Of a DNA stretch of 64,000 bases, positions 17,577 to 26,779 are shown piece after piece. The notes under the pieces are model-generated. The model saw only the letters and a list, made by a program, of their open reading frames with translations, was not told the origin of the DNA and made no database searches. The stretch comes from Chlamydia pneumoniae TW-183. GTDB lineage: Bacteria; Chlamydiota; Chlamydiia; Chlamydiales; Chlamydiaceae. The stretch covers positions 744,001-808,000 of the forward strand of contig NC_005043.1 of NCBI RefSeq assembly GCF_000007205.1, read 5' to 3'. The first letter of the stretch is position 1. Every line of letters starts with the position of its first letter. The translations under genes were made by a program, and so were the position numbers.

Positions 17577-18251
17577 TTACTTTTCTTCTAGGGTCATATT
17601 AATTCTATGTGCGAGCTTTTCAGAACTATCTGAAATCCCCGCAGTGCGTCGAATTACTTGTAACCAAAGATAAAACTCTTTTTCAGGAATTATAAAATCA
17701 TCAGAAAAAAATATTTGCATAAGTTCTCGTTGCAAAACATCCGATTCATGTTCAGATTTAGCCACACGCCCTACAAGCAAGCGTGCTTTATCTGCCTTCC
17801 TCCCCCCAAATGAACTTTCAAGCAATTGGTTGAATTCATGTAGCAATGTCATAGTTAACTCAAAAGCTTCTAGATTTTTTTCCAAAAATCGGAAAAAAAG
17901 CGTTTCCATAGATGGATAAAAGTTTAATCGTCTGATGGTTAATAAGATAGCAACATCTTCAGCAGTATCCGCGATGCTATCTTGTATAGAAATAATTTCT
18001 AGAATCCCCGCTCGAGATATCGGCATGAATAATCCTGCAGGAAGATGATTCCTCATATCATTTTTTATACAATCTGCTTGATACTCTTTATCAGAAACAA
18101 GTTTTGCCATTTCTAATAATTCTTCATATCTTCCATCTCGGAGAGCAGTGAATATAGGAAGCATGTATTCCACACAAGAGACCACCATTTCCAGATGAGC
18201 TTGTAAAGGAGCAAATGGAGATTGGCCAAATAGACGAGCAAGGGTTTGCAT
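17577..18251 (-). CDS. DUF47 / PhoU-like accessory protein of the phosphate permease
   Basis: A 224-residue all-helical protein (MQTLARLFGQSPFAPLQAHLEMV...) with the DUF47 pattern, including E/D-rich metal-binding helices such as EIISIQDSIADTAEDVAIL around residues 85-103. DUF47 proteins regulate the adjacent PiT permease. The stop is 6 bases before the permease ATG. Its start faces dppD. Confidence 0.88.
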   Translation of the reverse strand: MQTLARLFGQSPFAPLQAHLEMVVSCVEYMLPIFTALRDGRYEELLEMAKLVSDKEYQADCIKNDMRNHLPAGLFMPISRAGILEIISIQDSIADTAEDVAILLTIRRLNFYPSMETLFFRFLEKNLEAFELTMTLLHEFNQLLESSFGGRKADKARLLVGRVAKSEHESDVLQRELMQIFFSDDFIIPEKEFYLWLQVIRRTAGISDSSEKLAHRINMTLEEK

Positions 18252-18305
18252 AAGAATAGCCTTTTTCGCAATAATAACTTGCCTAAACGATCTTGTAAAC
18301 GACTT

Positions 18306-19280
18306 ATGGCTTCTAATCCCATTTTACAGATAGAGGATCTATCCATAACCTTGGCAAAACAACGCCAACAGTACCCCATCGTCCAATCTTTATCGTTTAC
18401 TATCAATGAAGGACAAACCTTAGCAATCATTGGAGAATCAGGATCAGGAAAATCTGTCTCTGCGCATGCAATCCTTCGATTACTTCCTTGCCCCCCATTT
18501 TCTGTTTCTGGCCAGGTCAACTTCCAAGGCCACAACTTACTTACGGCTTCGCGCTCTATACAAAAAAAGATTATAGGGACAGAAATTTCTATGATCTTTC
18601 AAAACCCGCAAGCATCTCTAAACCCCGTGTTTACTATTGAACAGCAGTTTCGAGAAATTATTCATACCCACCTAGCCTTAACTGCAGAAGTTGCTAAAGA
18701 AAAGATGTTATACGCTCTTGAAGAAACAGGGTTTCATGATCCCAGGCTGTGCTTGAATCTCTACCCCCACCAACTCTCTGGAGGGATGCTTCAAAGAATT
18801 TGCATTGCCATGGCGCTCCTCTGTTCTCCTAAACTTCTTATTGCTGATGAACCTACGACTGCTTTAGATGTTTCTGTTCAGTATCAGATTCTACAATTAC
18901 TAAAAACACTACAGAAAAAAACGGGAATGAGCCTTCTTATTATTACCCATAATATGGGAGTCGTTGCAGAAACTGCTGATGACGTGCTCGTGCTCTATGC
19001 AGGACGCATGGTAGAATGTGCCCCTGCGGTTCAAATGTTCCATAATCCTTCTCATCCCTATACCCGAGATCTTTTAGCATCCAGACCCTCTCTACAACCG
19101 CAACAACTAGGTTCCTTCAACCCCATTCCAGGACAGCCCCCACACTACACGGCCTTTCCCTCGGGATGTCGCTATCACCCTAGATGCTCAAAAATTTTAA
19201 ATCGATGTTCTGCGGAAGCTCCAGAAATCTATCCGGTACGCGAAGGTCACAAAGTAAGGTGTTGGCTGTATGACGACTAA
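18306..19280 (+). CDS. dppD: Oligopeptide ABC transporter ATP-binding protein DppD/OppD
   Basis: ATPase half of a peptide importer on the cytoplasmic membrane face. The 324-residue protein has Walker A GESGSGKS (43-50), signature LSGGM (158-162) and Walker B LLIADEP (178-184). A C-terminal cysteine motif (GCRYHPRCSKILNRC) is typical of OppD/DppD. I chose the ATG at 18306 because the ABC fold begins at ILQIEDLS just after it; a TTG at 18246 would add 20 residues with no family match. Neither start has a strong ribosome site. It overlaps dppF by 11 bases. No permease subunits lie nearby. Confidence 0.93.
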   Translation: MASNPILQIEDLSITLAKQRQQYPIVQSLSFTINEGQTLAIIGESGSGKSVSAHAILRLLPCPPFSVSGQVNFQGHNLLTASRSIQKKIIGTEISMIFQNPQASLNPVFTIEQQFREIIHTHLALTAEVAKEKMLYALEETGFHDPRLCLNLYPHQLSGGMLQRICIAMALLCSPKLLIADEPTTALDVSVQYQILQLLKTLQKKTGMSLLIITHNMGVVAETADDVLVLYAGRMVECAPAVQMFHNPSHPYTRDLLASRPSLQPQQLGSFNPIPGQPPHYTAFPSGCRYHPRCSKILNRCSAEAPEIYPVREGHKVRCWLYDD

Positions 19281-20244
19281 TTTTCCCCAACCTTTAATTC
19301 AAGCAACCTCATTAACAAAGCACTATTACAAGCGTTCCTTTTGGTTTCAGGGAAAGACAATTGCCAGTCGTCCTGTTGACGACGTCTCTTTTTCACTATA
19401 CTCCAGACGTGCTGTCGGACTTATTGGAGAATCTGGATCAGGGAAAAGTACCCTGGCGTTAGCTCTCGCAGGTCTCCTACCTCTCACCTCTGGGTTCTTA
19501 ACTTTTAACGGCACCCCAATCAAGTTGCATTCTAAACACGGACGCCATCAATTACGATCTCAAGTACGGTTGGTCTTTCAAAATCCACAAGCTTCATTAA
19601 ACCCGCGAAAAACTATCCTAGATAGTTTAGGCCACTCTCTGCTTTACCATAAACTCGTCCCAAAAGAAAAAGTACTAGCAACGGTAAGGGAATATTTAGA
19701 ATTGGTAGGGTTATCTGAGGAGTATTTTTATCGTTATCCTCACCAGCTTTCTGGAGGACAACAACAACGAGTCTCTATAGCGAGAGCCCTATTAGGAGTC
19801 CCTCAGTTAATTATTTGTGACGAAATTGTTTCTGCTCTAGATTTATCTATTCAAGCACAAATTCTGAATATGCTTGCCGAGCTGCAAAAAAAACTCAGCC
19901 TCACATATCTCTTCATTTCGCATGATCTTGCCGTTGTACGCTCGTTCTGCACAGAGGTATTCATTATGTATAAGGGGCAAATTGTAGAAAAAGGAAATAC
20001 AAAACGCATTTTTTCTGATCCACAACATCCTTATACGCGCATGTTGTTAAATGCCCAACTTCCAGAGACTCCTGATCAAAGGCAATCTAAACCTATATTC
20101 CAAGAATATCACAAAGATTCTGAAGAATCTTGCTCTACAGGATGCTACTTTTACAATCGTTGTCCACAAAAACAAGAAGCTTGCAAGTCAGAGATCATCC
20201 CAAATCAAGGAGACGCGCACCATACATACCGTTGTATCCATTGA
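19270..20244 (+). CDS. dppF: Oligopeptide ABC transporter ATP-binding protein DppF/OppF
   Basis: Second ATPase of the peptide importer, 324 residues. It has Walker A GESGSGKST, signature LSGGQQQRVSIARALL and Walker B LIICDE followed by the D-loop SALDLS. The C-terminal motif CYFYNRCPQKQEAC is typical of OppF. The start codon lies within the last codons of dppD, so the two are translationally coupled and act as a heterodimer. Confidence 0.93.
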   Translation: MTTNFPQPLIQATSLTKHYYKRSFWFQGKTIASRPVDDVSFSLYSRRAVGLIGESGSGKSTLALALAGLLPLTSGFLTFNGTPIKLHSKHGRHQLRSQVRLVFQNPQASLNPRKTILDSLGHSLLYHKLVPKEKVLATVREYLELVGLSEEYFYRYPHQLSGGQQQRVSIARALLGVPQLIICDEIVSALDLSIQAQILNMLAELQKKLSLTYLFISHDLAVVRSFCTEVFIMYKGQIVEKGNTKRIFSDPQHPYTRMLLNAQLPETPDQRQSKPIFQEYHKDSEESCSTGCYFYNRCPQKQEACKSEIIPNQGDAHHTYRCIH

Positions 20245-20369
20245 TTCGTCCTCTACGCTATTCTTAAGCTACCATTAAGGAATCCCAAGGGAGAGGTCTG
20301 CTCTATATATCCTGAGTGATGTTTGACTTTATGTTAGCTAGAGCATTCCGAGCTGCAAACACAATTGTA

Positions 20370-20408
20370 AATACAAAACAAAAGCCATTCCATATCCATG
20401 GAATGGCT
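20370..20408 (-). terminator. Intrinsic terminator downstream of parB
   Basis: A perfect 10-bp stem, AGCCATTCCA (20383-20392) with TGGAATGGCT (20399-20408), has a 6-base loop. Read on the minus strand it is followed by TTTTGTTTTGT. It lies about 92 bases past the parB stop and faces dppF, so it should stop parB transcription. Confidence 0.75.
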
Positions 20409-20499
20409 ACTTTAAGACCTAACGCAACATCCATTCTTAATATAAAAGAAGACGCTCTTAGCCTAGGCACCGTGGGATCTTTCGCAAGTACCGCTAGTA

Positions 20500-21360
20500 T
20501 TAAGATAGACTCTCACTGAGTGTCCCATGGCTGGAAAGCCAAGCTTCCAACTTTTGAAGATCCTGAGTATTTTGCAAATGAAAAGAGACTGTAGCCTTTG
20601 ATCCCCGGGTTTTTATCTGGACCTTATACCCACAAAGATCACTGAGACGTTGTTGCAATTCTTCATGCTGCTTTGACGACTCTGCCATGTCTAAAGGAGT
20701 GGGCTTCAACTCTATCGAAGAGCCCTCTTCACTTATAAGCTGCTTCGCTATCAGTTCCGCTTCACGTACTGCCAAATGCTCTTGTATGATGATCTCATTC
20801 AGCTTTTCCCTAAGTATAGGATCTTCCAGAGTCAAGATGACTTTAGCATGGCCGAGAGTAATCTGACCCTGCAACAAGCTTTCCTGGATCGTCTTAGAAA
20901 GAGCAAGTAACCGCAAATAATTTGCTACTGTAGAACGTTTTTTCCCTACTTTATAAGCAACTTTGTCCTGAGTGAGTCCAAAGACATGAATTAATCTTTT
21001 AAAGGCCTCAGCCATTTCTATAGGGTTTAAATTTACCCTTTGGATGTTCTCAATCAATGTAGCTTCTGCAGCAGTACCATCAGCAATGACATGCTTGAGA
21101 ATCACAGGTATCGTAGTTGCTCCTGCGAGCTGCATGGCCCGCCAGCGGCGCTCGCCAGCAATAAGCTCATAATATAACACCCGATCTCCAGTGCAAATTT
21201 CACGCACTACAGGAGGATGAATCAAACCTACAGCTTTTATCGACGCTATTAATTCTTGCAGCTCCTCATTAGAGAATACTCGACGAGGCTGAAAAGGACT
21301 CACACGAATATCATCTATAGCTACTTCTATAATTGTATCCTTACTGATTTCCTCAGTCAC
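20500..21360 (-). CDS. parB: Chromosome-partitioning protein ParB
   Basis: CTP-dependent DNA-binding clamp that loads at parS sites near the origin and works with ParA. The 286-residue protein has the N-terminal ParB motif with FQPRR (23-27) and the CTP-binding GERRWRA (69-75), then ENIQR. A helix-turn-helix lies near 133-155 (TQDKVAYKVGKKRSTVANYL) and a short C-terminal dimerisation region follows. No parA is in the window, and I did not find a canonical parS palindrome here. An unusual foldable element lies about 40 bases upstream of the start. Confidence 0.95.
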   Translation of the reverse strand: MTEEISKDTIIEVAIDDIRVSPFQPRRVFSNEELQELIASIKAVGLIHPPVVREICTGDRVLYYELIAGERRWRAMQLAGATTIPVILKHVIADGTAAEATLIENIQRVNLNPIEMAEAFKRLIHVFGLTQDKVAYKVGKKRSTVANYLRLLALSKTIQESLLQGQITLGHAKVILTLEDPILREKLNEIIIQEHLAVREAELIAKQLISEEGSSIELKPTPLDMAESSKQHEELQQRLSDLCGYKVQIKTRGSKATVSFHLQNTQDLQKLEAWLSSHGTLSESLS

Positions 21361-21885
21361 AATATCTCCTGATTTTTCCTAATAGAATTTTGGATTTGCA
21401 AGCATTTGAAATCCTGGACGTACAGGGAATGCTTACAGATCAACGTAAGCATATCCAAATGCTGCATAAACATAACAGCATTGAAATTTTTCTATCAAAC
21501 ATGGTTGTAGAAGTGAAGCTCTTTTTTAAAACCCTTAAGTAAAAATCTGGGCTTTTCTATCGGGAAGTTTAGGTGCTGTAACGACGGGTAGAGCTTCCTA
21601 GGTCTTCTTTGCTCGCAGACATAAACAGACGAAAAGAAAAATAACTCTTGATAAACACGAAACAACCTCCCCCCACGCATCATCGAGTCTTTAGCTTATG
21701 TTCTGGAAAAGAGAAAAAAATTGAATGCGAATGCTAAATTGCGATAACATAAAGTGAAAGCTTCAAATCAAAATAGGTTTAAGCCATAAAACTCCAAACG
21801 GAAGAGCACAAACTCTAGTTAGAGGAAGATCCATAAAAATCTTCGGCATGCTTATAGATTTTCAACGCCAAACTGTCGTTCCTTT
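21361..21885. other. 525-bp intergenic region with a three-way-junction-like element
   Basis: Positions 21402-21462 can fold into a closed junction. The outer stem is GCATTTG/CAAATGC (21402-21408 with 21456-21462). One arm is CCTG/CAGG (21413-21416 with 21423-21426). The other is a perfect ATGCTTAC/GTAAGCAT (21429-21436 with 21445-21452) with an 8-base loop. The rest is AT-rich and holds no frame I would call; a 62-codon minus frame at 21495-21683 has an unnatural composition. It probably contains the promoters for parB and the next gene. Confidence 0.45.
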
Positions 21886-22539
21886 ATGCAAAAGCTAGTC
21901 CATAATATTTGGAAAAAATTTTATTCTTTTTCTTCGGCAATTGCCATTTGTATCGTTCTTGCGTCCTTCCTATCCCTAAAGATTGTTTCTAACACGTATA
22001 AACATTCCCAAGCCAAACGTAATAGCATTCTTCTACTTACGAGAGCAGCTGAAGTCGCTGTTTCTCAAGGATTCCTTCCATCTAAATCTGCCTTGTCGTC
22101 ATTGGAACAAGCCTATCATCTTGGAGGAGAATCCATGAAGCCCTATGCAGGGTTTTTAGCTTCGTGCTTCTATATTCATAATGAGCCTTTACGTGGAGCC
22201 TACTACGCAGGACTCGCTTATAACAATAGTCAAGCACTGCAGCTGCCCCACCCCATTCAAAAACTCCTCAAGGAAATTTCAGAAGCACAAGCTGATCAAT
22301 TGTATGATGTTGCTTTAAGTAAATCCTATCAGCTCTTACAAACTGCTAACAGCTCTCCTGAATATCCTACTCTATCTTTTTTAACCCTACTACGTGTGAT
22401 CGAACTCAAAGAACTCCTCCACCAAGATGTAAGTCAAGACTTTGCAGCATTGAAAAGCTCCCCCCTATTTCACCAATTTGAACGCATGTATAGCGATGGA
22501 GAATGGACATTAAGCAAACGTTTTGGCAAAAAAGGATAA
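21886..22539 (+). CDS. Membrane-anchored chlamydial hypothetical protein
   Basis: The 217-residue product has one N-terminal membrane helix (about residues 17-34, SSAIAICIVLASFLSLKIV) and a helical, possibly TPR-like exterior domain (AAEVAVSQGFLPSKSALSSLEQAYHLGG...). I recognise no family. Two more genes follow closely (17 and 6 bases apart), so this is probably the first gene of a three-gene operon ending in a NodB-fold protein. Confidence 0.75.
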   Translation: MQKLVHNIWKKFYSFSSAIAICIVLASFLSLKIVSNTYKHSQAKRNSILLLTRAAEVAVSQGFLPSKSALSSLEQAYHLGGESMKPYAGFLASCFYIHNEPLRGAYYAGLAYNNSQALQLPHPIQKLLKEISEAQADQLYDVALSKSYQLLQTANSSPEYPTLSFLTLLRVIELKELLHQDVSQDFAALKSSPLFHQFERMYSDGEWTLSKRFGKKG

Positions 22540-22556
22540 AACTCTTAAGGACCTCT

Positions 22557-22697
22557 ATGTCAGAATCTCTAGAAATCCCGGAACTTACTGAAGTGCTTTC
22601 TGAGCAGCCGTCTCTTTCTACTCCCGACTCTCCCCCTAAAGTAATCACAGGGACCTTAACCCTATACTTCCAAGAAGATATTGACCCTGCTTCTTAA
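22557..22697 (+). CDS. Small 46-residue hypothetical protein
   Basis: Starts MSESLEIPELTEVLSEQP and ends FQEDIDPAS. It is strongly acidic and Ser/Pro-rich. The ATG at 22557 is preceded by AAGG at 6 bases, one of the better ribosome sites here. It fits exactly between two genes, 17 bases after one and 6 before the next. The position and ribosome site argue for a real gene; no homologue comes to mind. A longer in-frame start at 22503 overlaps the previous gene and is less likely. Confidence 0.6.
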   Translation: MSESLEIPELTEVLSEQPSLSTPDSPPKVITGTLTLYFQEDIDPAS

Positions 22698-22703
22698 AGC
22701 CTT

Positions 22704-23462
22704 ATGCTCATAGTTCTTGCTTTCCGACAGGTCTTTTTTTCCCACTCTCGTTCCCAGTTAGACCGTCTAAAAAATTACCTACGGCTCCTAAAACAAAACT
22801 TTGCTATTACCCTCCCCAAAGAACGAACCTCAAAAGGACATTCGCTAATGCTCACTTTTGACTTCGCCTCCTTTGACTTCTATACAAATATCTTTCCCTT
22901 CCTTGAGGAACAAAAGATTCCTGCTGTTGTAGGGGTAGCTTCCCGATATATTCCATCAAATGCTGCTCAAGACCTTCACCCTTCACATCGTTTAAAACCC
23001 TCTGAAACTCTAGCATTCCAAGACGAGATCTTCTCTAACTACATGCCCTTTTGTTGCCAAAATGAACTGATAGAAATGGCAAAGTCTCCCTATATCCAAT
23101 TAGCATCCTCAGGATTCGCAATTCGGAATCTCATGAATAATCCTCCGTATCTCACTACAGAAATTTTACTTTCGCGACATCACATAGAAACAATAACAGG
23201 AGCCAAGCCCTTGGCATTCCTCTTCCCCTTCGGGAAGTCAGATCCTACAAGCCGGAAGCTTGCTGCAGATCACTACCCCTATTCTTTCCTGTTAGGGAAT
23301 ACCATTAACAGAAAATTAAAAACTCATAACATCTACCGCTTAGACATAAAACCTATGCAGTACGTCTGCCCGAGTTTATTTCAGAGCTCTAGGTATTTAA
23401 AAAACTGGATTAAAGAGAAAAGTAAACAGCTGTATCTCAAAAAACAACTTCCAAAAAGATAA
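22704..23462 (+). CDS. NodB-fold (polysaccharide deacetylase-like) protein with degenerate active site
   Basis: A 252-residue protein with the layout of a carbohydrate esterase family 4 domain: LMLTFDFASFDFYTNIFPFLEEQKIPAVVGV aligns with the first NodB motif (core near residues 49-78), and ITGAKPLAFLFPFGKSD with the later PxG motif. However, the metal and base residues are gone. The usual TFDDG reads TFDFA, and the HxxxH motif reads SSGFAIRNL. It may bind glycan without deacetylating, or act on something else. It ends 43 bases from the convergent sufS stop. Confidence 0.7.
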   Translation: MLIVLAFRQVFFSHSRSQLDRLKNYLRLLKQNFAITLPKERTSKGHSLMLTFDFASFDFYTNIFPFLEEQKIPAVVGVASRYIPSNAAQDLHPSHRLKPSETLAFQDEIFSNYMPFCCQNELIEMAKSPYIQLASSGFAIRNLMNNPPYLTTEILLSRHHIETITGAKPLAFLFPFGKSDPTSRKLAADHYPYSFLLGNTINRKLKTHNIYRLDIKPMQYVCPSLFQSSRYLKNWIKEKSKQLYLKKQLPKR

Positions 23463-23505
23463 CCTTACCACGTCCAAAAAAATAGAAGATCCCATCGCAG
23501 ACGGG

Positions 23506-24726
23506 TCATCTACGAATCTTATCTAAAGAATCCTGCAAAACAAGGATGAATTGATCGATATCATCCTCATCATTATAGATTCCTAAGGACACTCTCAACA
23601 CATGACCCACATTCCATCGCTCCATAGCAGGTTGGGCACATTGATGACCCGTCCGCACAGCAATTCCTCTAAGATCTAATAAAAAACCTAGATCCAAAGG
23701 ATGGGCTCCATCGATTGTCATGCCTATAAGAGCTCCCCTGGGTTCCTCTATAGAAGGTCCGAGAATCTCTACACCTGGAATCTCAAGCAGCTCTTTATGT
23801 AAATATGTAGTTAGGGCAATCTCTTTGTCGTAGATAAACTTAGCTGACAAGCCATCGAGATAATCTAAAGCAGCCCCTAAGCCTAAAACTCCAGCAATAT
23901 TTGGAGTCCCAGCTTCAAATTTCATAGGTGCAGGAAGATATTCAGGATTCTGATGATCGTAGATAGCAACCATATCACCACCTCCTTCTACTGGAGGCAA
24001 CTGATCTAATAGATCTTTTTTCCCATATAAGACTCCTATGCCCGTGGGTCCATAAATCTTATGTGACGAAAACACATAGAAATCTACATCCCAAAGCTGA
24101 ACGTCTATAGGAAGATGAGGAGCTCCCTGAGCACCATCAACAGCAAGGTAAGCGTCATAGCGGTGGACAAGCTCAGCAACTTGTTGGAGAGGTTGGACAC
24201 AACCCGTAACATTACTCACATGAGGAATGCTTACAAATTGAGCACCTTCATTTAGAAGCTTTTCCAAATCATCAAGATCTATAAGCCCTGAATCATGAAC
24301 TCTGATCTTTTTTACTAAAGAACCTCGCCGCCGACAGGCAATCTCCCAAGATAAAACATTCGCATGGTGTTCTGCCTCAGAAACCAGAACAACACCCCCC
24401 TTAGGGATCCAGAGGTCATTAACAGAAATGGCTAATAAATTTAACCCTGCAGTTGTCCCACGGGTGAATACGATTTCACTATCAGAGGCTGCGGATACCC
24501 ACTTACGCACTTTTTCGCGAACAGCTGCGTATGCTTCCGTGACGTTCCTAGAGGAACTATAAATCGCACGATTTACAGTTGCATATGAAGAAGTATAAAA
24601 GTTAGCAACGGCATCTATCACCTGTTGAGGTTTCTGAGTCGTTGCAGCTGAATCTAAATAAATAAAAGGCTCGTTCTCTTTTGCTTTAGCAGCAAAAATC
24701 GGAAAATCTTCTTTTAAATTCTTCAC
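23506..24726 (-). CDS. sufS: Cysteine desulfurase SufS
   Basis: PLP enzyme that takes sulfur from cysteine for Fe-S cluster assembly. The 406-residue protein has the PLP lysine in [10 protein letters not shown] (Lys223) and the catalytic cysteine in RTGHQCAQP (Cys363), the group II form. It is the last gene of the minus-strand run sufB-sufC-sufD-sufS. No sufE or sufU sulfur acceptor is present in the window. Confidence 0.96.
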
Positions 24727-24754
24727 TGATCATCCCCCCCCCTAAATCCTAAAC

Positions 24755-26020
24755 CTAGGAGGTTTGATTTAGCTGAAAAGAAGATCCCAAAAACGTATCG
24801 GAAACTAATCCTTGTTTTAGGAACCCATGTATGAGTTTTTCCTGAGCCTCTGCCTCTGTCATGCCTCGAGAACGCATGTAAAAGATCTGCTGAGGATCTA
24901 AAGGTCCTACTGTAGCGCCGTGGGATGCCTTCACCTCGTCTGTTTCTATCTCTAAACGTGGAAATGTAGATACACGAGCTTCTGAACTTAATAACAACGT
25001 ATCATGCTTTTGATTCGCATCCGACAAGTCTCCTTGAGAAGAAATAGAAATTGTCCCTTCAAATAGAAAATGCCCTGAATATAAAATCGATTTAATGTTC
25101 TGACGCGATACCGTCTCTTCAGCATCGTGAGACATTAAATTATTGACCCAAGTTTTTCTTGGCGATTGGACTAACACTAGAGATTCTGCGTGTCCCTTCT
25201 TCCCGACTATGTAGCTCGTATTGTCAAACCATCCGAAACCTTGACAACTTTCAAGCAAATTCTGAGTCATCCTGCAGATAGCATCTTTCTCAACCGTCGC
25301 AATAGTGGACCAACTCAAGGTATCCTCTTCAGAATATCCTGGAACCATAAACACTGTAAGATCCGCCCCTTCTCCAACGAAGAGCTCGGTAACCCCATTG
25401 ACTATAGTTTTACTAGAACCCACCATCTCTAAATCAACATCATGTGATATTTGTATTTGAGCGGACGCCCGTTGTCCTAAAATAACGACGATCCTAGGAG
25501 AGAAAATCACATCATGATCCGAAACTGTAGGAAAACTAATATGACGTACAAAAATAGGATCGCTCGTCTGCATCTCTTCAGGAATGTAAATCACTACACC
25601 CCGATCTTCAGAACAAACAGCATTTAAAAATGCTAAGGGATGCTTATTTACATCAAACCCTTGCATGAATGAAGACAATGATCCCCTAGCTTCGTCTATA
25701 CCACAGACAATCACCCCCTCAGGCAACTGGGATAACGAAGGTTCGTATTTTCCATTAATTAAAATACACTCAAAGGCTAAAGAATGGTTATTGTGTAGCC
25801 AATGTTGCTTAATTAGTTCTGAAGCTCCAGTCGCAAGATTATAGCGATCAGGAAAAAGAGAAAGCTCCTGAATCCAAGAAAAGCTACTAAGCACCTCTTT
25901 TGAAGAAGGCTGCTTGCTATATTGAGTGTAGCAAGCTTCCGCAGCTTTTTGCACAGGAGAACCCGAAGCAATAGAAGAAAATGTCTCTATTGAAACTAAC
26001 ACCTTATCTCCACGCAACAC
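24755..26020 (-). CDS. sufD: Fe-S cluster scaffold subunit SufD
   Basis: The 421-residue protein has a variable N-terminal half and the conserved C-terminal beta-helix region with LLLSSEARVSTFPRLEIETDEVKASHGAT (core 350-378) and the RSRGMTEAEAQ motif near the end. It partners SufB in the SufBCD scaffold. I accept the GTG start at 26020 because AGAGG stands 8 bases upstream and the overlap with sufC (17 bases) suggests coupling. Confidence 0.93.
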   Translation of the reverse strand: MLRGDKVLVSIETFSSIASGSPVQKAAEACYTQYSKQPSSKEVLSSFSWIQELSLFPDRYNLATGASELIKQHWLHNNHSLAFECILINGKYEPSLSQLPEGVIVCGIDEARGSLSSFMQGFDVNKHPLAFLNAVCSEDRGVVIYIPEEMQTSDPIFVRHISFPTVSDHDVIFSPRIVVILGQRASAQIQISHDVDLEMVGSSKTIVNGVTELFVGEGADLTVFMVPGYSEEDTLSWSTIATVEKDAICRMTQNLLESCQGFGWFDNTSYIVGKKGHAESLVLVQSPRKTWVNNLMSHDAEETVSRQNIKSILYSGHFLFEGTISISSQGDLSDANQKHDTLLLSSEARVSTFPRLEIETDEVKASHGATVGPLDPQQIFYMRSRGMTEAEAQEKLIHGFLKQGLVSDTFLGSSFQLNQTS

Positions 26021-26774
26021 GCTTAGTCACCTCTTGGTAGCTTTTTGCTTCTAATTCATGCATCAAAGAAACGTCTCCTGAAAGCGCTACTCGACCATCT
26101 AATAAAAGATGAACAACATCAGGGCGAATGAGGTTTCCTAATTTGGGGTTGTGAGTCACAATGCATAAGGAACTGGTAGGATGTAACTCTCGGTATTTCT
26201 CCAAGACTCTACAAATCAAACGTAATGCATCTACATCCAAACCAGAATCAGGTTCATCCAGTAAGACCATTTCGGGTTCTAAAACTAGCATCTGGCAAAT
26301 CTCATTGCGCTTTCTTTCTCCTCCAGAAAAACCCTCGTTGACATTCCTATCTAAAAATAGATCTGTAGTCGCGTTATACTCATACGTCTCTAATACAGTC
26401 GAAAGCAGAGTATTAAACTCATCAATAGAAATATCTCCCTCTTGATTCGCACGACGGCGGGCATTATAGGCGTCTCGCAAAAACATCTTGTTATTGACTC
26501 CAGGAATCTCTGGAGGCATTTGAAAACCAACAAATAGCCCTGCTCGGGAACGCTCTTCTGGCAACATAGAAAGCAAATTTTGCTCCTGTAATGCAATCTC
26601 ACCCGAAGATACCAAGACACTCTCATCTCCCGCTAAAATTTTAGCAAGAGTCGATTTTCCTGCCCCATTAGGTCCCATAATGACATGCATAGTTCCAGGT
26701 TGGATATTCAAATTGAAATCATCCAGAATCTTCACATCATTACAGCTAGCATGTAAGTGCTTTATTTTTAACAT
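26004..26774 (-). CDS. sufC: Fe-S assembly ATPase SufC
   Basis: ABC-type ATPase of the SufBCD complex, 256 residues. Walker A GPNGAGKST sits near residues 34-42, the SufC-specific signature is GFSGGERKRNEI, and Walker B is MVLLDEPDSGLD. It is cytosolic despite the ABC fold. It starts 5 bases after sufB stops and overlaps sufD. Confidence 0.96.
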   Translation of the reverse strand: MLKIKHLHASCNDVKILDDFNLNIQPGTMHVIMGPNGAGKSTLAKILAGDESVLVSSGEIALQEQNLLSMLPEERSRAGLFVGFQMPPEIPGVNNKMFLRDAYNARRRANQEGDISIDEFNTLLSTVLETYEYNATTDLFLDRNVNEGFSGGERKRNEICQMLVLEPEMVLLDEPDSGLDVDALRLICRVLEKYRELHPTSSLCIVTHNPKLGNLIRPDVVHLLLDGRVALSGDVSLMHELEAKSYQEVTKRVAWR

Positions 26775-26779
26775 TGAAC

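Noticed and set aside
20316..20519. 67-codon plus-strand frame between dppF and parB
   Set aside because: It covers the parB terminator hairpin, has no ribosome site and has an odd composition; it is a chance frame.
20500..21460. Search for a canonical parS palindrome near parB
   Set aside because: No TGTTTCACGTGAAACA-like sequence was seen; the junction element does not resemble parS.
21495..21683. 62-codon minus-strand frame in the gap upstream of parB
   Set aside because: Arg/Phe-rich composition, no ribosome site and no neighbour logic; not convincing as a gene.
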